This document shows, piece after piece, positions 7,856-17,382 of a DNA stretch of 61,717 nt. Position 1 is the stretch's first letter. Every line of letters begins with the position of its first letter. Made by a program: the position numbers and the translations under genes. The stretch lies in the NCBI GenBank assembly GCA_022361195.1, contig JAKSBJ010000231.1, forward strand, positions 1-61,717. The letters run 5' to 3'. The DNA is from Flavobacteriales bacterium (GTDB taxonomy: Bacteria > Bacteroidota > Bacteroidia > Flavobacteriales_D > Crocinitomicaceae). The notes under the pieces were generated by a model. The model was given only the letters and a program-made list of their open reading frames with translations. It was not told the origin of the DNA and searched no databases.

Positions 7856-10389
7856 AAGAAGAATGGTGGTTGGGTGTATTCCAGTTTGATATCCTGGAAC
7901 ATAGAGGCTTTGATGTTTACTCTAAAAAGGAAGGTAAAGTTCTTATCAGACCACTTTCCGTATTGTCCCCATTGTAAAGCGGCTTCCCAACAGTGTAAGT
8001 CTCGCCATATATTAAATGAATAGTTTGTTACCGCTCCGGCTTGCAAATCGTAATTGGCCAAATAACTGAACTTCCATTTTTTATTAATGCTAAAGTCTCC
8101 ATCCATTCTGATAGTTTGAACCAAATCAAAGGTGTCAACCTGAACATCTGATACCGTTTGTGTTCTTCGGCTATAGTTTACGTTATAAGACAAGTTAAGC
8201 TGCCAGGGGATTTCAAAGGACGGATTGGATGGGTTAGTTGCATTGGAGTTTAAGTTGGCATTATCTTGCGTTTTTTCATCCAGTTCTTTTTGTTTTTTAC
8301 GTCCATTTTGACTGGTAAAGTTAGCATTTACAGTTGCTCTTGCAGTTTTAATTCGACCAATTCCCTGACCATTTTGCCAGGCGTAGTTTGCATATTCATT
8401 TCCAGCAGCATCATAACTGTAAGGGCTCAAAGATGCACTACTTTGGAAACTGAAAATATTCAAAAAACGAGAAGTTCTAAATGCCAGGGCCAGATTACTC
8501 AACTTCATACTATCTCTCAAAAAATCGTAGCTACCATTAATTGAAAATGCGTCAATCAATTTATTTGCAATCATGGTTTCGTTTACGGTGTCCTTTAAAT
8601 CACGACGTTTCATCTCAAGAGTATTGTTGAGGCCAAATGTCATGGTAGCCGAATTACCTTGTGCCGGCTCTCTATACAAACTGTTTTGGAAAGGAGAATA
8701 ATAGGATTCTGTTCCTGAGGTATCGGTTTGAATGAGTTCATGTAAACCAATGTCTGGTCTAAAAGAAAAAGCAACATTAGGGGAGGCAACATGTCTGAAT
8801 TTGAGCTGTTTTTTACCAAGGAATTTGTAATAACCAAAGAAGTTAGAATTTAATCCTCCTCGAACAGAAATTTCACGAGAAGACTTAAAACCTGATAATT
8901 CAGTCGTATCCACTTTTTGTTCAGCATCGTTCCATTCACGTTCTTCATGTTGAAAGTTCCAAAACTCTTTGTAAGTGGCAGAGGGGGTAAAGGTAAATCG
9001 CCCGCCAAGCAGTCTTAAGTTAGACTGAACAGTGGTGTTGTGTTGAACTCCATTAAGAGCGTAATCACCAATTTGGTTGTAATAGTCCTGATTAAAAATA
9101 CTGTCTGGTGCCTGAATAAAGTTGCGGGCATTCATGCTGTAAGTCACATTAATTTTGTCCAAAGCACTTTCTCCGATTGCTTTTTTGCCCCTTAAAACTC
9201 CTAAATCGAATCTCGCAACAGATAAGTTCATACTTGGTAAATCCAGCGTATAAGAATTGCTTACAGAGTTTTGTTGTAATGATGTTTTCATTCCTATCGT
9301 TCCGGCGAATTGACCAGCTCTCCAACTCTTACTCATGTTAATGGCGGAGTTAAATTGATTATCGAAATACTCAGGGTTTACTGCATCTAAAGACGTTTTA
9401 CCATTGTTATCCGATTTAAAGTTGATGTCCGAAGAAAATTTTAAAGATGGATGGGCTTTTGAGTCTTGTGTATGCTTCCAGTTCAACGTCCATTTATTAG
9501 TGATTTCAGTATCGTAGAACTTTCCTCTAAATTGCTCAAACTTTACACCTAAATTTCCTCGATACTTATAGCGTTTGTAGTAAGAAGAAGTGTTTTGCGC
9601 AGCCCATCGCCCCGAAGTAAAAATACTGCCATAAAAATAAGTTTCCCAATGGTCTCCTAACGGAATGTAATATCCAAAGTCTTGCAAACCAAAGCCGTAT
9701 TGGTTTGTATTGGCAAATCGTGGAATAATGATACCATGTTTTTTACTCTCAGAATTAGGGAAAAAGCCAAATGGAGCTGCGAGTGGTAACGGAATTTTAA
9801 AGAGCTTCATATAAACCGGTCCGGTAACAATTCGCTTTTCAGGAACAATAACCGCTCGGGTCATTTTAAAATGATAGTGAGGTACTTCATTCTCACAGGT
9901 TGTAAACTTTCCGTTTTTTAAATGAATTTCCTCGTTGGGGTGAATTTTTGATTCAGCCATGTGAATATATCCTTCATCCTGCTGAGCTCGCACTTCTTTG
10001 ATATAACCTTTCTTGGTATCAAAGTTATATTTCATATAATCACACCTGCTTTCCTCACCTCCAGAACTAAAAATGGGCTTTCCAACGGCTAAACCGGCAG
10101 TGTCAACTGTATAAGTAGCAATTACTTCATTTTTGGTTAAATCAATTTCAATAAAATCGGCACTTAACTCAATGTCTTCATACTGCACATTTGCTTCTCC
10201 ATATAAGCGTACCAATTGATTTGGAACATCTGCAACGATTGAATCTGTTGCTTGATAATTTACTGGAGAACTAAGACCACTTGAATTAGAAGAACCCGAC
10301 ATTTGCCCAGAGGAAGACAGGGGCAGATAAAGTAGCATTATCAACAATACTGAATTGAAAACTAAGCCTATTTTACCTTTCTGGCGCAA
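7852..10389 (-). CDS. lptD: LPS assembly outer-membrane protein LptD
   Basis: Protein of 845 residues with a signal peptide (VLLIMLLYLPLSSSGQ). Residues about 45-200 resemble the periplasmic OstA/LptA-like jelly roll (LSADFIEIDLTKNEVIATY, YIHMAESKIHPNEEI). The rest is a large beta barrel containing the family hallmark region PFGFFPNSESKKHGIIIPRF and alternating aromatic strands to the C-terminal FFF. LptD inserts lipopolysaccharide into the outer leaflet of the outer membrane. Bacteroidota members commonly lie next to an N-acetylmuramoyl-L-alanine amidase and an MCE protein, as here, in divergent orientation. The expected LptE partner is not visible in the window. Confidence 0.85.
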   Translation of the reverse strand: MRQKGKIGLVFNSVLLIMLLYLPLSSSGQMSGSSNSSGLSSPVNYQATDSIVADVPNQLVRLYGEANVQYEDIELSADFIEIDLTKNEVIATYTVDTAGLAVGKPIFSSGGEESRCDYMKYNFDTKKGYIKEVRAQQDEGYIHMAESKIHPNEEIHLKNGKFTTCENEVPHYHFKMTRAVIVPEKRIVTGPVYMKLFKIPLPLAAPFGFFPNSESKKHGIIIPRFANTNQYGFGLQDFGYYIPLGDHWETYFYGSIFTSGRWAAQNTSSYYKRYKYRGNLGVKFEQFRGKFYDTEITNKWTLNWKHTQDSKAHPSLKFSSDINFKSDNNGKTSLDAVNPEYFDNQFNSAINMSKSWRAGQFAGTIGMKTSLQQNSVSNSYTLDLPSMNLSVARFDLGVLRGKKAIGESALDKINVTYSMNARNFIQAPDSIFNQDYYNQIGDYALNGVQHNTTVQSNLRLLGGRFTFTPSATYKEFWNFQHEEREWNDAEQKVDTTELSGFKSSREISVRGGLNSNFFGYYKFLGKKQLKFRHVASPNVAFSFRPDIGLHELIQTDTSGTESYYSPFQNSLYREPAQGNSATMTFGLNNTLEMKRRDLKDTVNETMIANKLIDAFSINGSYDFLRDSMKLSNLALAFRTSRFLNIFSFQSSASLSPYSYDAAGNEYANYAWQNGQGIGRIKTARATVNANFTSQNGRKKQKELDEKTQDNANLNSNATNPSNPSFEIPWQLNLSYNVNYSRRTQTVSDVQVDTFDLVQTIRMDGDFSINKKWKFSYLANYDLQAGAVTNYSFNIWRDLHCWEAALQWGQYGKWSDKNFTFLFRVNIKASMFQDIKLEYTQPPFFF

Positions 10390-10431
10390 CTTTTGGAAGT
10401 AAATTTGTTATACTACAATAAATAATGGCGA

Positions 10432-10439
10432 CAAATCTA
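10432..10439 (-). promoter_or_regulatory. Possible -7 element for lptD
   Basis: Reading the minus strand, TAGATTTG is a perfect TAnnTTTG. It lies 42 bases upstream of the lptD start at 10389. No good TTTG is seen about 19 bases further upstream, so only the -7 half is supported. Confidence 0.35.
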
Positions 10440-10475
10440 TCATTTTTGAACAAGAATTGTGCCTTGCATAATAAC

Positions 10476-11567
10476 ATGGCAAGATGCATAATATTGTTTG
10501 TACTGTTTATTTTTTCTCCTGTTCTTTTTGCACAGGGGGATGTTGGTTTAACCGGTATCCGAACCGTGGTAATTGATCCGGGGCATGGCGGAAAAGATCC
10601 AGGATGCCACGGAAAGCACTCTAATGAAAAGACTGTTACTTTGGCAATTGGTTTAAAAGTAGGGCAGTTTATTGAGGAAAAATACCCTAACATTAAGGTG
10701 ATTTATACCCGTAAAACAGACGTTTTTATTGAGTTGGATGAACGGGCTCAAATAGCCAATCGAAATAATGCCGATCTTTTTATTTGTATTCATGCCAATG
10801 CCGGACCCGAAAAGGCTTTTGGGGCAGAAACCTATGTTTTGGGACTTCACCGTACCGAGGCACAGCGAAAAATTGCTGAAAGAGAAAACTCAGCCATTCA
10901 ATTTGAAGAAGGCTCTGATACCAAATATGAAAAACTGTCAGCGGACGCTATTATTGCCCGGCAATTACAATTGAGTGTTTTCTTAAATCATAGTATTGAA
11001 TTCGCGACTCGTATCCAAGATCAATTTGTGCGAATTGGTAGAAGCAATAGGGGAGTTCGACAAGCAGGTTTTTTGGTTTTGTATAAGACAACAATGCCTA
11101 GTGTTTTAATTGAGACAGGATTTTTAACCAATCCGGAAGAAGAGAACTTCTTGGCCGATTCGGCGAGTCAAACTAAAATGGCTCAGTCTATTTTTACTGC
11201 TTTTGAGGAGTACAAAGCCTATTATGAGGTGGCCGATCAATCTACTGTTAGCAGTACTTCAAATCCTATTGATTATGGTTTGGAAGAAAATAGCATTACG
11301 CCAGAAGATGTTGTTTTTAGAGTGCAAATTGAAACATCGACAGAATCTATTCCACTGGATGACCCTATTTTTAAAGGAATGCCAGTGTGGGAATATGAAA
11401 ATAACGGATTGCATAAATATACAGTTGGATTGTACAAAAAAGTAGATCCAGCGAATGATCTCAAGAAAAAAATGCGAGAAAAAGGTTACGAACACGCTTT
11501 TGTTGTGGCCTTTCAGAACGGGAATCGAATAAATCTGGACAAGGCGGTTAAATTAACGCAGGATTAA
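10476..11567 (+). CDS. Exported N-acetylmuramoyl-L-alanine amidase (AmiC type) with SPOR-like tail
   Basis: Zinc amidase that cuts the peptide from MurNAc in peptidoglycan during cell separation. I prefer the ATG at 10476 because MARCIILFVLFIFSPVLFA is a clean signal peptide; the upstream ATG at 10425 would add 17 polar residues and leave only 35 bases to divergent lptD. Amidase_3 motifs in order: VVIDPGHGGKDPGC (zinc His), NEKTVTLAIG (zinc Glu), SRKTD-like TRKTDVFIELDERAQIAN, ICIHANA (zinc His), and VLIETGFLTN with the catalytic Glu. The last ~85 residues (VVFRVQIETSTESIP, HKYTVGLYK, EHAFVVAFQNG) look like a SPOR peptidoglycan-binding domain. Confidence 0.85.
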   Translation: MARCIILFVLFIFSPVLFAQGDVGLTGIRTVVIDPGHGGKDPGCHGKHSNEKTVTLAIGLKVGQFIEEKYPNIKVIYTRKTDVFIELDERAQIANRNNADLFICIHANAGPEKAFGAETYVLGLHRTEAQRKIAERENSAIQFEEGSDTKYEKLSADAIIARQLQLSVFLNHSIEFATRIQDQFVRIGRSNRGVRQAGFLVLYKTTMPSVLIETGFLTNPEEENFLADSASQTKMAQSIFTAFEEYKAYYEVADQSTVSSTSNPIDYGLEENSITPEDVVFRVQIETSTESIPLDDPIFKGMPVWEYENNGLHKYTVGLYKKVDPANDLKKKMREKGYEHAFVVAFQNGNRINLDKAVKLTQD

Positions 11568-11640
11568 TTTCATGGACAGATATTTTTCTACTATTTTAGC
11601 ACTTAAATTCTAAGGAAAAGCAAAGAAAACCACGGAATAC

Positions 11641-12672
11641 ATGAGAGTATCAAAAGAATTCAAAGTAGGGTTGTTAGTGGTCTTAGGGCTGTTACTCGTT
11701 TTTGTTCTGGTCAATACCCTAAAAGGTGAGTCTATTTTTGGACGTGATCGTGAGTTTTATGCCGAATTTGATAATTCATCTGGTTTACAGGCATCCAATG
11801 CTGTTCAATTAAATGGAGTTAAGGTAGGACAAGTATTGTCTGTTGATCTTCATCCAAATAATGCTCAAAAGGTATTGGTGAAATTTTCCATTCAAAATGA
11901 AGAGCTTCAAATTCCTCGAAATTCAGAGGCTTGGCTAATTAGTTCGGACATCTTAGGAACAAAAGCATTGGATATCCGAATGGATATGGATAAAAAAGAA
12001 GTCCATGCATACTATGAGGATGGAGATACCATGCGAAGTGTAGTTGAAAAGGATATTCAAGCACAAATCAACGAACAAATTCTACCGCTAAAAAAGAAAA
12101 CGGAGGAGTTGATTACATCGGTTGAGCATATTATTGTATCGGTAAACTCTTTCTGGGATACTACAGCTGCTGCACAAATTGATCAAGGCCTTTATGAAGT
12201 AAGAGATGCAATCGGAACCTTTGGAGAGTTAGCTAATAGCTTGTCTATCTTAATCAGTAAAGAAACTGAGATGGTGGATAAAATTTTGACTGACGTTCAC
12301 GAAATTACCGATAACCTGGCCAGTAAATCGGAGCAGGTTTCTAACACTTTAGATAATATTTCAGCAATTTCAGATACTTTGGCAGACTCTGATATTAAAG
12401 GAGTTTTGACCGAGGCTGAAAATACCCTTACCGAATTTAGTGAGCTCATGGGCAAAGTAAATGATGGTGAAGGAACCTTAGGAGCACTTTTACATAGTGA
12501 TAGTCTCTATAACGAATTAGTACAGACCAATCAGTCGGTACAAAGCTTACTGGAAGACGTAGAAGCAAACCCCAACAAGTACGTTCATTTTTCTCTATTC
12601 GGACGAAAAGTCAAAGGTGTCCAATTATCTGCCCAAGAGGAGCAGAAGTTGAAGGATATGCTTGATGAATAA
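11641..12672 (+). CDS. MCE/MlaD-family lipid-transport substrate-binding protein
   Basis: Protein of 343 residues with an N-terminal membrane anchor (FKVGLLVVLGLLLVFVLVNTL) followed by an MCE domain (about 35-110: YAEFDNSSGLQASNAVQLNGVKVGQV, ISSDILGTKALDI). The remainder is a long helical region rich in Thr, Ser and Glu, ending in a tail typical of Bacteroidota MlaD-like proteins (GEGTLGALLHSDSLYNELV). Family members form hexameric periplasmic rings that shuttle phospholipids between membranes. No MlaE/MlaF permease or ATPase is encoded in the window. It follows the amidase by 73 bases, probably in the same transcript. Confidence 0.85.
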   Translation: MRVSKEFKVGLLVVLGLLLVFVLVNTLKGESIFGRDREFYAEFDNSSGLQASNAVQLNGVKVGQVLSVDLHPNNAQKVLVKFSIQNEELQIPRNSEAWLISSDILGTKALDIRMDMDKKEVHAYYEDGDTMRSVVEKDIQAQINEQILPLKKKTEELITSVEHIIVSVNSFWDTTAAAQIDQGLYEVRDAIGTFGELANSLSILISKETEMVDKILTDVHEITDNLASKSEQVSNTLDNISAISDTLADSDIKGVLTEAENTLTEFSELMGKVNDGEGTLGALLHSDSLYNELVQTNQSVQSLLEDVEANPNKYVHFSLFGRKVKGVQLSAQEEQKLKDMLDE

Positions 12673-12711
12673 GAGAAAAACGTATTTACACCATTAGTTT
12701 AATTCGATTTC

Positions 12712-14049
12712 ATGCATTTTGGAATAAGTAACATAATTTTCATTCTGATCTTACTTACATCTACTGCCTTTTTTGGCTATAAGGTCAGACAAATTATTCA
12801 AAACATCCGCTTAGGAAAATCCCTTGATCGTAATGATAACAAGGGAGAACGAATGAAAACCATGATTAGAGTAGCCCTTGGGCAATCTAAAATGGTTTCG
12901 AGACCGGTTGCCGGAATTATGCACATATTCATTTATGTGGCATTCGTGATTACTCAAATTGAATTGTTAGAGAGTATCATTGATGGAATTAGCGGTCAGC
13001 ACAGGATATTTGTGGGGCTTGGAGGATTTTATGCTTTCGTGATCAGTTTAATCGAAGTACTTTCAGTTTTAGCTTTGGTAGCAACCCTAATCTTCCTAAT
13101 CCGAAGAAATTTGTTAAAGATTCCTCGTTTTGTAAAAAGTGAAATGACCGGATGGCCAAAGTTAGATGGTAACATCATTTTATACCTGGAGTTTATTTTG
13201 GTGATTTGCATTTTTACTATGAATGGGGCTGATGAAGTGCTAAGATTGAGAGGAGAAAGTCATGCTGCTGGAAGCGGGAGTTATGGTTTCTTGTTGAGTT
13301 CGCAAATGGGACCAGCTATTTTTGGAGGAATGGATTCTGGAACGCTTCATCTTTTAGAGCGAATTGGATGGTGGGGACACTTTGTCGTAGTAATGGGATT
13401 CTTGAGCTATTTACCATTTTCAAAGCACCTGCACATTCTATGGGCTTTTCCAAATGTTTATTATTCCAACCTCAAAGCTAAAGGACAGTTCACTAACATG
13501 GAGAGTGTAACCAATGAGGTTAAATTGATGTTAGATCCTAATGTTGATCCTTTTGCTGCTCCAGCCGCAGATCCTGAAGCAGTTCCAGAGAAATTTGGAG
13601 CGAAGGATGTGACGGATTTAACTTGGGTAAACATTCTCAATGCATATACTTGTACCGAATGCGGTCGTTGCACATCTTCTTGTCCGGCAAATGTGACGGG
13701 TAAAAAATTGTCTCCTCGTAAAATCATGATGGATGTGAGAGACAGAGTGGAAGAAGTAGGGGCAGGGATTCGTAAAGAAGGCGAGGAGTTCAATGATGGT
13801 AAGTCTCTTTTGGGAGATTATATTACCGAAGAAGAAGTTTGGGCTTGTACGAGTTGTAATGCCTGTGTTCAGGAGTGTCCCGTAAATATCGATCCACTTT
13901 CTATTATCGTAGATTTACGAAGATATTTGGTAATGGAAGAGTCTAAAATTCCGTCTGAATTAGCGACTATGAACACCAATATTGAAAATAATCAGGCTCC
14001 ATGGCAGTTTTCACCTGCCGATCGTCTTAATTGGAAAGACGAAGCTTAA
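12712..14049 (+). CDS. Membrane-anchored 4Fe-4S electron-transfer protein
   Basis: Protein of 445 residues. The N-terminal ~240 residues hold several membrane helices (NIIFILILLTSTAFFGYKV, IFIYVAFVITQIELL, EVLSVLALVATLIFLI, FVVVMGFLSYLPF) like the cytochrome-b/NarI-gamma-type part of Hdr/Gcd-like proteins. The C-terminal part has two 4Fe-4S motifs: CTECGRCTSSCP and CTSCNACVQECP. It probably passes electrons between the quinone pool and the CCG-type subunit encoded at 15339, with which it is commonly adjacent in Bacteroidota. The physiological donor is unknown. The gap from the MCE gene is 39 bases. Confidence 0.8.
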   Translation: MHFGISNIIFILILLTSTAFFGYKVRQIIQNIRLGKSLDRNDNKGERMKTMIRVALGQSKMVSRPVAGIMHIFIYVAFVITQIELLESIIDGISGQHRIFVGLGGFYAFVISLIEVLSVLALVATLIFLIRRNLLKIPRFVKSEMTGWPKLDGNIILYLEFILVICIFTMNGADEVLRLRGESHAAGSGSYGFLLSSQMGPAIFGGMDSGTLHLLERIGWWGHFVVVMGFLSYLPFSKHLHILWAFPNVYYSNLKAKGQFTNMESVTNEVKLMLDPNVDPFAAPAADPEAVPEKFGAKDVTDLTWVNILNAYTCTECGRCTSSCPANVTGKKLSPRKIMMDVRDRVEEVGAGIRKEGEEFNDGKSLLGDYITEEEVWACTSCNACVQECPVNIDPLSIIVDLRRYLVMEESKIPSELATMNTNIENNQAPWQFSPADRLNWKDEA

Positions 14050-14076
14050 TCAAAATATCTATACTAAACCAATTAA

Positions 14077-15327
14077 ATGTCAGTATTAGTACCATTTAAA
14101 GCAATTCGCCCAAAGGCCGAGCATGTAACTGAAATCGCTAGCCGTCCTTATGATGTATTAAGTGATGTGGAAGCTAAAGCAGAGAGCGAAGGGAATCCAT
14201 TATCGTTTTATCATGTTATTAAACCGGAAATTGATTTTCCGTTAGATCATGACCACTATGCACCTGAAATTTACCAAAAGGGAGCTGATAACTTCCAAAA
14301 GTTGGTGAATGAAGGAGTAATGTTGAAAGACGAAACAGCGAATTTCTACATTTATCAAATCATCATGAACGGTCACAAACAAACTGGTTTGGTCGGCTGT
14401 TGTGCAATTGATGACTATTTCAATAATGTCATTAAAAAACATGAGTTAACGCGTCCAGATAAGGAAGAAGATCGTAAAAACCATGTTCGCTATAGCAAAT
14501 TAAATTATGAGCCCGTATTTTTCAGTTATCCGCATGTGGATGATGTAGATGCTCTTGTTGAAGAGGAAAAGAAAAAGGATCCGGTTTATGATATTACAAC
14601 TCAAGACGGTGTTCAACATACGCTTTGGGTAGTTGATAATATCGATGCTGTTGGTCAAATTGAGCAATTGTTTGAGGCAAAAGTGCCAAGTATCTACATT
14701 GCAGATGGACACCATCGTACTGCTGCAGGAGCTTTGGTTGGGAAAGAAATCAGAGAGCAAGAAGGTGGAAATTCTGATGATGGAAAACGTTATAATTACT
14801 TTATGGCGGTTTTATTCCCAGATAATCAACTTAAAATCATTGATTACAATAGAGTAGTTAAGGATTTAAATGGGTTAGGTAAGGAAGATTTTATTGCTCG
14901 CTTAGAGACCTCGTTTGAGGTTGAGAAAAAGTCTGACTCATATAAACCAGAGGGGCTTCACAGCTTTGGGATGTACATGAATGGAGAGTGGTATAAACTC
15001 ACTGCCAAAAATGGGACATATGATGATAGCGATCCTGTGGGAGTATTGGATGTGACGATTTTGAGTAAACAAGTCTTGGAACCTGTTTTAGGAATTAAAG
15101 ATCTTAGAACAGACAAAAGAATTGAATTTGTAGGAGGAATCAGAGGCTTGGGAGAGTTAGAAAAAAGGGTTGATTCTGGAGAAATGGAAGTTGCTTTTGC
15201 ACTGTATCCAGTAAGTATACAGCAATTAATTGACATTTCGGATAATGATATGATTATGCCACCAAAAGTGACTTGGTTCGAGCCTAAATTACGTTCGGGC
15301 TTGTTTGTGCACGATTTGGCTGAATAA
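14077..15327 (+). CDS. DUF1015 family protein
   Basis: Protein of 416 residues and full length for DUF1015. Recognisable blocks are LVPFKAIRPKAEHV and ASRPYDVLSDVEA at the N-terminus, NGHKQTGLVGC, the highly conserved IADGHHRTAAGAL around residue 215, and FMAVLFPDNQLKIIDYNR. No signal peptide or membrane segment, so cytoplasmic. The biochemical function is not established; the family often sits near serine biosynthesis genes in Bacteroidota. Here it is inserted between two Fe-S proteins that are usually direct neighbours, with gaps of 27 and 11 bases, so co-transcription is very likely. Confidence 0.85.
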   Translation: MSVLVPFKAIRPKAEHVTEIASRPYDVLSDVEAKAESEGNPLSFYHVIKPEIDFPLDHDHYAPEIYQKGADNFQKLVNEGVMLKDETANFYIYQIIMNGHKQTGLVGCCAIDDYFNNVIKKHELTRPDKEEDRKNHVRYSKLNYEPVFFSYPHVDDVDALVEEEKKKDPVYDITTQDGVQHTLWVVDNIDAVGQIEQLFEAKVPSIYIADGHHRTAAGALVGKEIREQEGGNSDDGKRYNYFMAVLFPDNQLKIIDYNRVVKDLNGLGKEDFIARLETSFEVEKKSDSYKPEGLHSFGMYMNGEWYKLTAKNGTYDDSDPVGVLDVTILSKQVLEPVLGIKDLRTDKRIEFVGGIRGLGELEKRVDSGEMEVAFALYPVSIQQLIDISDNDMIMPPKVTWFEPKLRSGLFVHDLAE

Positions 15328-15338
15328 AATTTTAGTGT

Positions 15339-16130
15339 ATGAGTGAATTGAAAGTTCCTACAATGGCCGAAATGATGGCCATGGGAGAGAAACCAGATGT
15401 ATTATTTTGGGTTGGATGTTCGGGTAGTTTTGACGATCGTGCAAAAAAGATTACCAAAGCTGTGGTTAAAATACTCAATGCTTGTGATGTAAAGTTTGCA
15501 GTTTTAGGAACAGAGGAATCCTGTACAGGAGATCCGGCAAAGCGATCAGGAAATGAATTTTTGTTCCAAATGCAAGCCATGATGAACATTCAGGTGTTGG
15601 ATGGTTATGAGGTGAAAAAAATCGTAACGGCTTGTCCTCACTGCTTCAATACACTCAAAAATGAATATCCAGGTTTGGGAGGGAATTACGAGGTAATTCA
15701 CCATTCGCAGCTTATTAATGATCTGTTTAAGGAAGGTAAGTTAAAAGTTGCCGGAGGAGGTGACTTTAAGGGTAAAAAAATCACTTTCCATGATCCTTGC
15801 TATTTGGGGCGTGCTAATGACGTTTATGAAGCTCCTCGTGAAGTTTTACAAAAGTTAGACGCTGAATTAGTAGAGATGAAACGTTGTAAAACGAAGGGAT
15901 TGTGTTGTGGAGCAGGTGGAGCACAAATGTTTAAAGAAGCTGAACCAGGAAACAAAGAAATTAATGTAGAGCGTACAGAGGATGCTTTAGAGGTGAAACC
16001 TAATATTATTGCTACAGGATGCCCTTTCTGTAACACTATGATGACGGACGGTGTGAAAAACTTCAACAAAGAAGCAGAGATTGAAGTGCTTGACATTGCC
16101 GAAATGATCAGTTCTGCAGCTGATTTGTAA
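15339..16130 (+). CDS. CCG-domain (HdrB/D-like) Fe-S protein
   Basis: Soluble protein of 263 residues with two CCG-type cysteine clusters as in heterodisulfide reductase B/D and glycolate oxidase Fe-S subunits: WVGCSGSFDDRA and ACPHCFNTLKNEYP, then HDPCYLGR, CCGAGGAQMF and GCPFCNTMM. The canonical CCGGGG appears as CCGAGG. It likely forms a complex with the membrane Fe-S protein at 12712. Eleven bases separate it from the DUF1015 gene. The electron donor and final substrate cannot be read from the sequence. Confidence 0.85.
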   Translation: MSELKVPTMAEMMAMGEKPDVLFWVGCSGSFDDRAKKITKAVVKILNACDVKFAVLGTEESCTGDPAKRSGNEFLFQMQAMMNIQVLDGYEVKKIVTACPHCFNTLKNEYPGLGGNYEVIHHSQLINDLFKEGKLKVAGGGDFKGKKITFHDPCYLGRANDVYEAPREVLQKLDAELVEMKRCKTKGLCCGAGGAQMFKEAEPGNKEINVERTEDALEVKPNIIATGCPFCNTMMTDGVKNFNKEAEIEVLDIAEMISSAADL

Positions 16131-16203
16131 TTGCTTTAAGGACTGACTGGCCACATTGGCACTCGATTTGCATTTGTTTGAAACGTACGCAAAAAATAGT
16201 CCT

Positions 16204-17250
16204 ATGAAGAGAATTTTACTTGCAATTTTTATTCTACCCTTATTGCTGTTAAGTTCCTGTCGTAACTATGTTTACATGACAGTGCAGGAACCTCCAATTG
16301 TTTATGTTTCTCAGTCAATTAAAGCTGTAGGAGTGTTAAATCGAAGCATTTCTACCGGAGATAACAAAATTATTGATGTTATTGATCAGGGACTTACGGG
16401 TGAAGGCCCTAAGCTGGATTTGGAAGGTTCAATTGCAGCAGTTCAGGGATGTCATGATGAATTGACCCGAGATGGTCGTTTTGAGAAAATCACCTTGTTA
16501 GAAGATGTTGAAGTTGAAAGTCCGGGCCAGGGACTAATGCCCGCTGCTATGAGTTGGGATGAAGTAGAGAAAATCTGTTTAGAAAACGATATCCAAATGC
16601 TTTTTGTGCTCGAAATGTATGATACTGACTTGAAGATTGATTACAGCCAAAAAACGGTCAATAAATCAACTCCTTTGGGTGATGTCCCTATGATAGAGCA
16701 TCATGCGGTAATGACAACTAAGATTAATTCGGGCTGGAGAATGTATGATCCTTCTTCTAAAACCATAATTGATCAGTTTTTTATGCGGGATGATTTAGTG
16801 AGTCGTTCAAAAGGAATTAATCCAATGATTGCCGCACAAGGATTAATTGGCCGAAAAGAAGCTGTTAAGGAAATCTCGAACAATGTTGGGCATGATTATG
16901 CCCTCCGAATTCGATCATTGGGAATTCGGGTTCGACGAGAGTATTTTACTAAAGGGAATGATCAAATGAAAATAGCTAACCGTAGGGCTTTGGTCAATGA
17001 TTGGGATGGTGCGGCAGAATTGTGGGAAAAGCAAACGGATAATTCAAAACGCAAAGTAGCAGGAAGAGCTTGTTTTAACATGGCGGTGATTTATGAAATA
17101 GAAGGAGATTTGGATCAGGCAATTGAATGGGCACAGAAGTCTTATACCGACTACAATATCAAAGATGGCCGGGATTACACGAGACTTTTGAGAAAACGAA
17201 AAGCGCGTGTTGATCAAATGAGACAATTCCATGAAAATGGTGGTGAATAA
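16204..17250 (+). CDS. Lipoprotein with TPR-like tail (DUF6340-like)
   Basis: The start is set at the ATG at 16204 because MKRILLAIFILPLLLLSSC is a textbook lipoprotein signal with an LSSC lipobox; the upstream ATG at 16156 would bury it. Mature protein about 330 residues. The first part has alternating beta segments (SIKAVGVLNRS, QMLFVLEMYDTDL); the C-terminal ~90 residues are helical and TPR-like (NRRALVNDWDGAAELWEKQ, RACFNMAVIYEIEGDLDQAIEWAQKSY). The overall pattern matches Bacteroidota lipoproteins assigned to DUF6340, from memory. Function unknown. It follows the CCG protein by 73 bases. Confidence 0.7.
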   Translation: MKRILLAIFILPLLLLSSCRNYVYMTVQEPPIVYVSQSIKAVGVLNRSISTGDNKIIDVIDQGLTGEGPKLDLEGSIAAVQGCHDELTRDGRFEKITLLEDVEVESPGQGLMPAAMSWDEVEKICLENDIQMLFVLEMYDTDLKIDYSQKTVNKSTPLGDVPMIEHHAVMTTKINSGWRMYDPSSKTIIDQFFMRDDLVSRSKGINPMIAAQGLIGRKEAVKEISNNVGHDYALRIRSLGIRVRREYFTKGNDQMKIANRRALVNDWDGAAELWEKQTDNSKRKVAGRACFNMAVIYEIEGDLDQAIEWAQKSYTDYNIKDGRDYTRLLRKRKARVDQMRQFHENGGE

Positions 17251-17323
17251 AACTCAAGGTAATTTATATCCCTAATAGTCAAAGGGAAAAGCACCAAAAC
17301 TGATCTTTCTCACTTCATAGTTT

Positions 17324-17354
17324 TTTTAGTGAACTAAAGAATTTCGTACATTTA
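17324..17354 (+). promoter_or_regulatory. Probable promoter (TTTT-N19-TACATTTA)
   Basis: TTTT at 17324-17327, 19 bases, then TACATTTA at 17347-17354, each one base away from the consensus TTTG/TAnnTTTG. The GTG start of the next gene is 28 bases downstream. The same TACATTTA core occurs before the gene at 3900. Confidence 0.45.
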
Positions 17355-17382
17355 CAGGTACTACTTATCAAAACCAGACCTT

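Noticed and set aside
8266..8544. Plus-strand frame of 92 codons inside lptD
   Set aside because: Ser/Thr/Ile-rich antisense shadow; no initiation context, and lptD is complete on the other strand.
10425..10475. Upstream ATG for the amidase
   Set aside because: Adds 17 polar residues before a clean signal peptide and leaves only 35 bases to the divergent lptD start.
17272..17290. TCCCT/AGGGA inverted repeat after the DUF6340-like gene
   Set aside because: 5-bp stem with a 9-base loop and no T tract.
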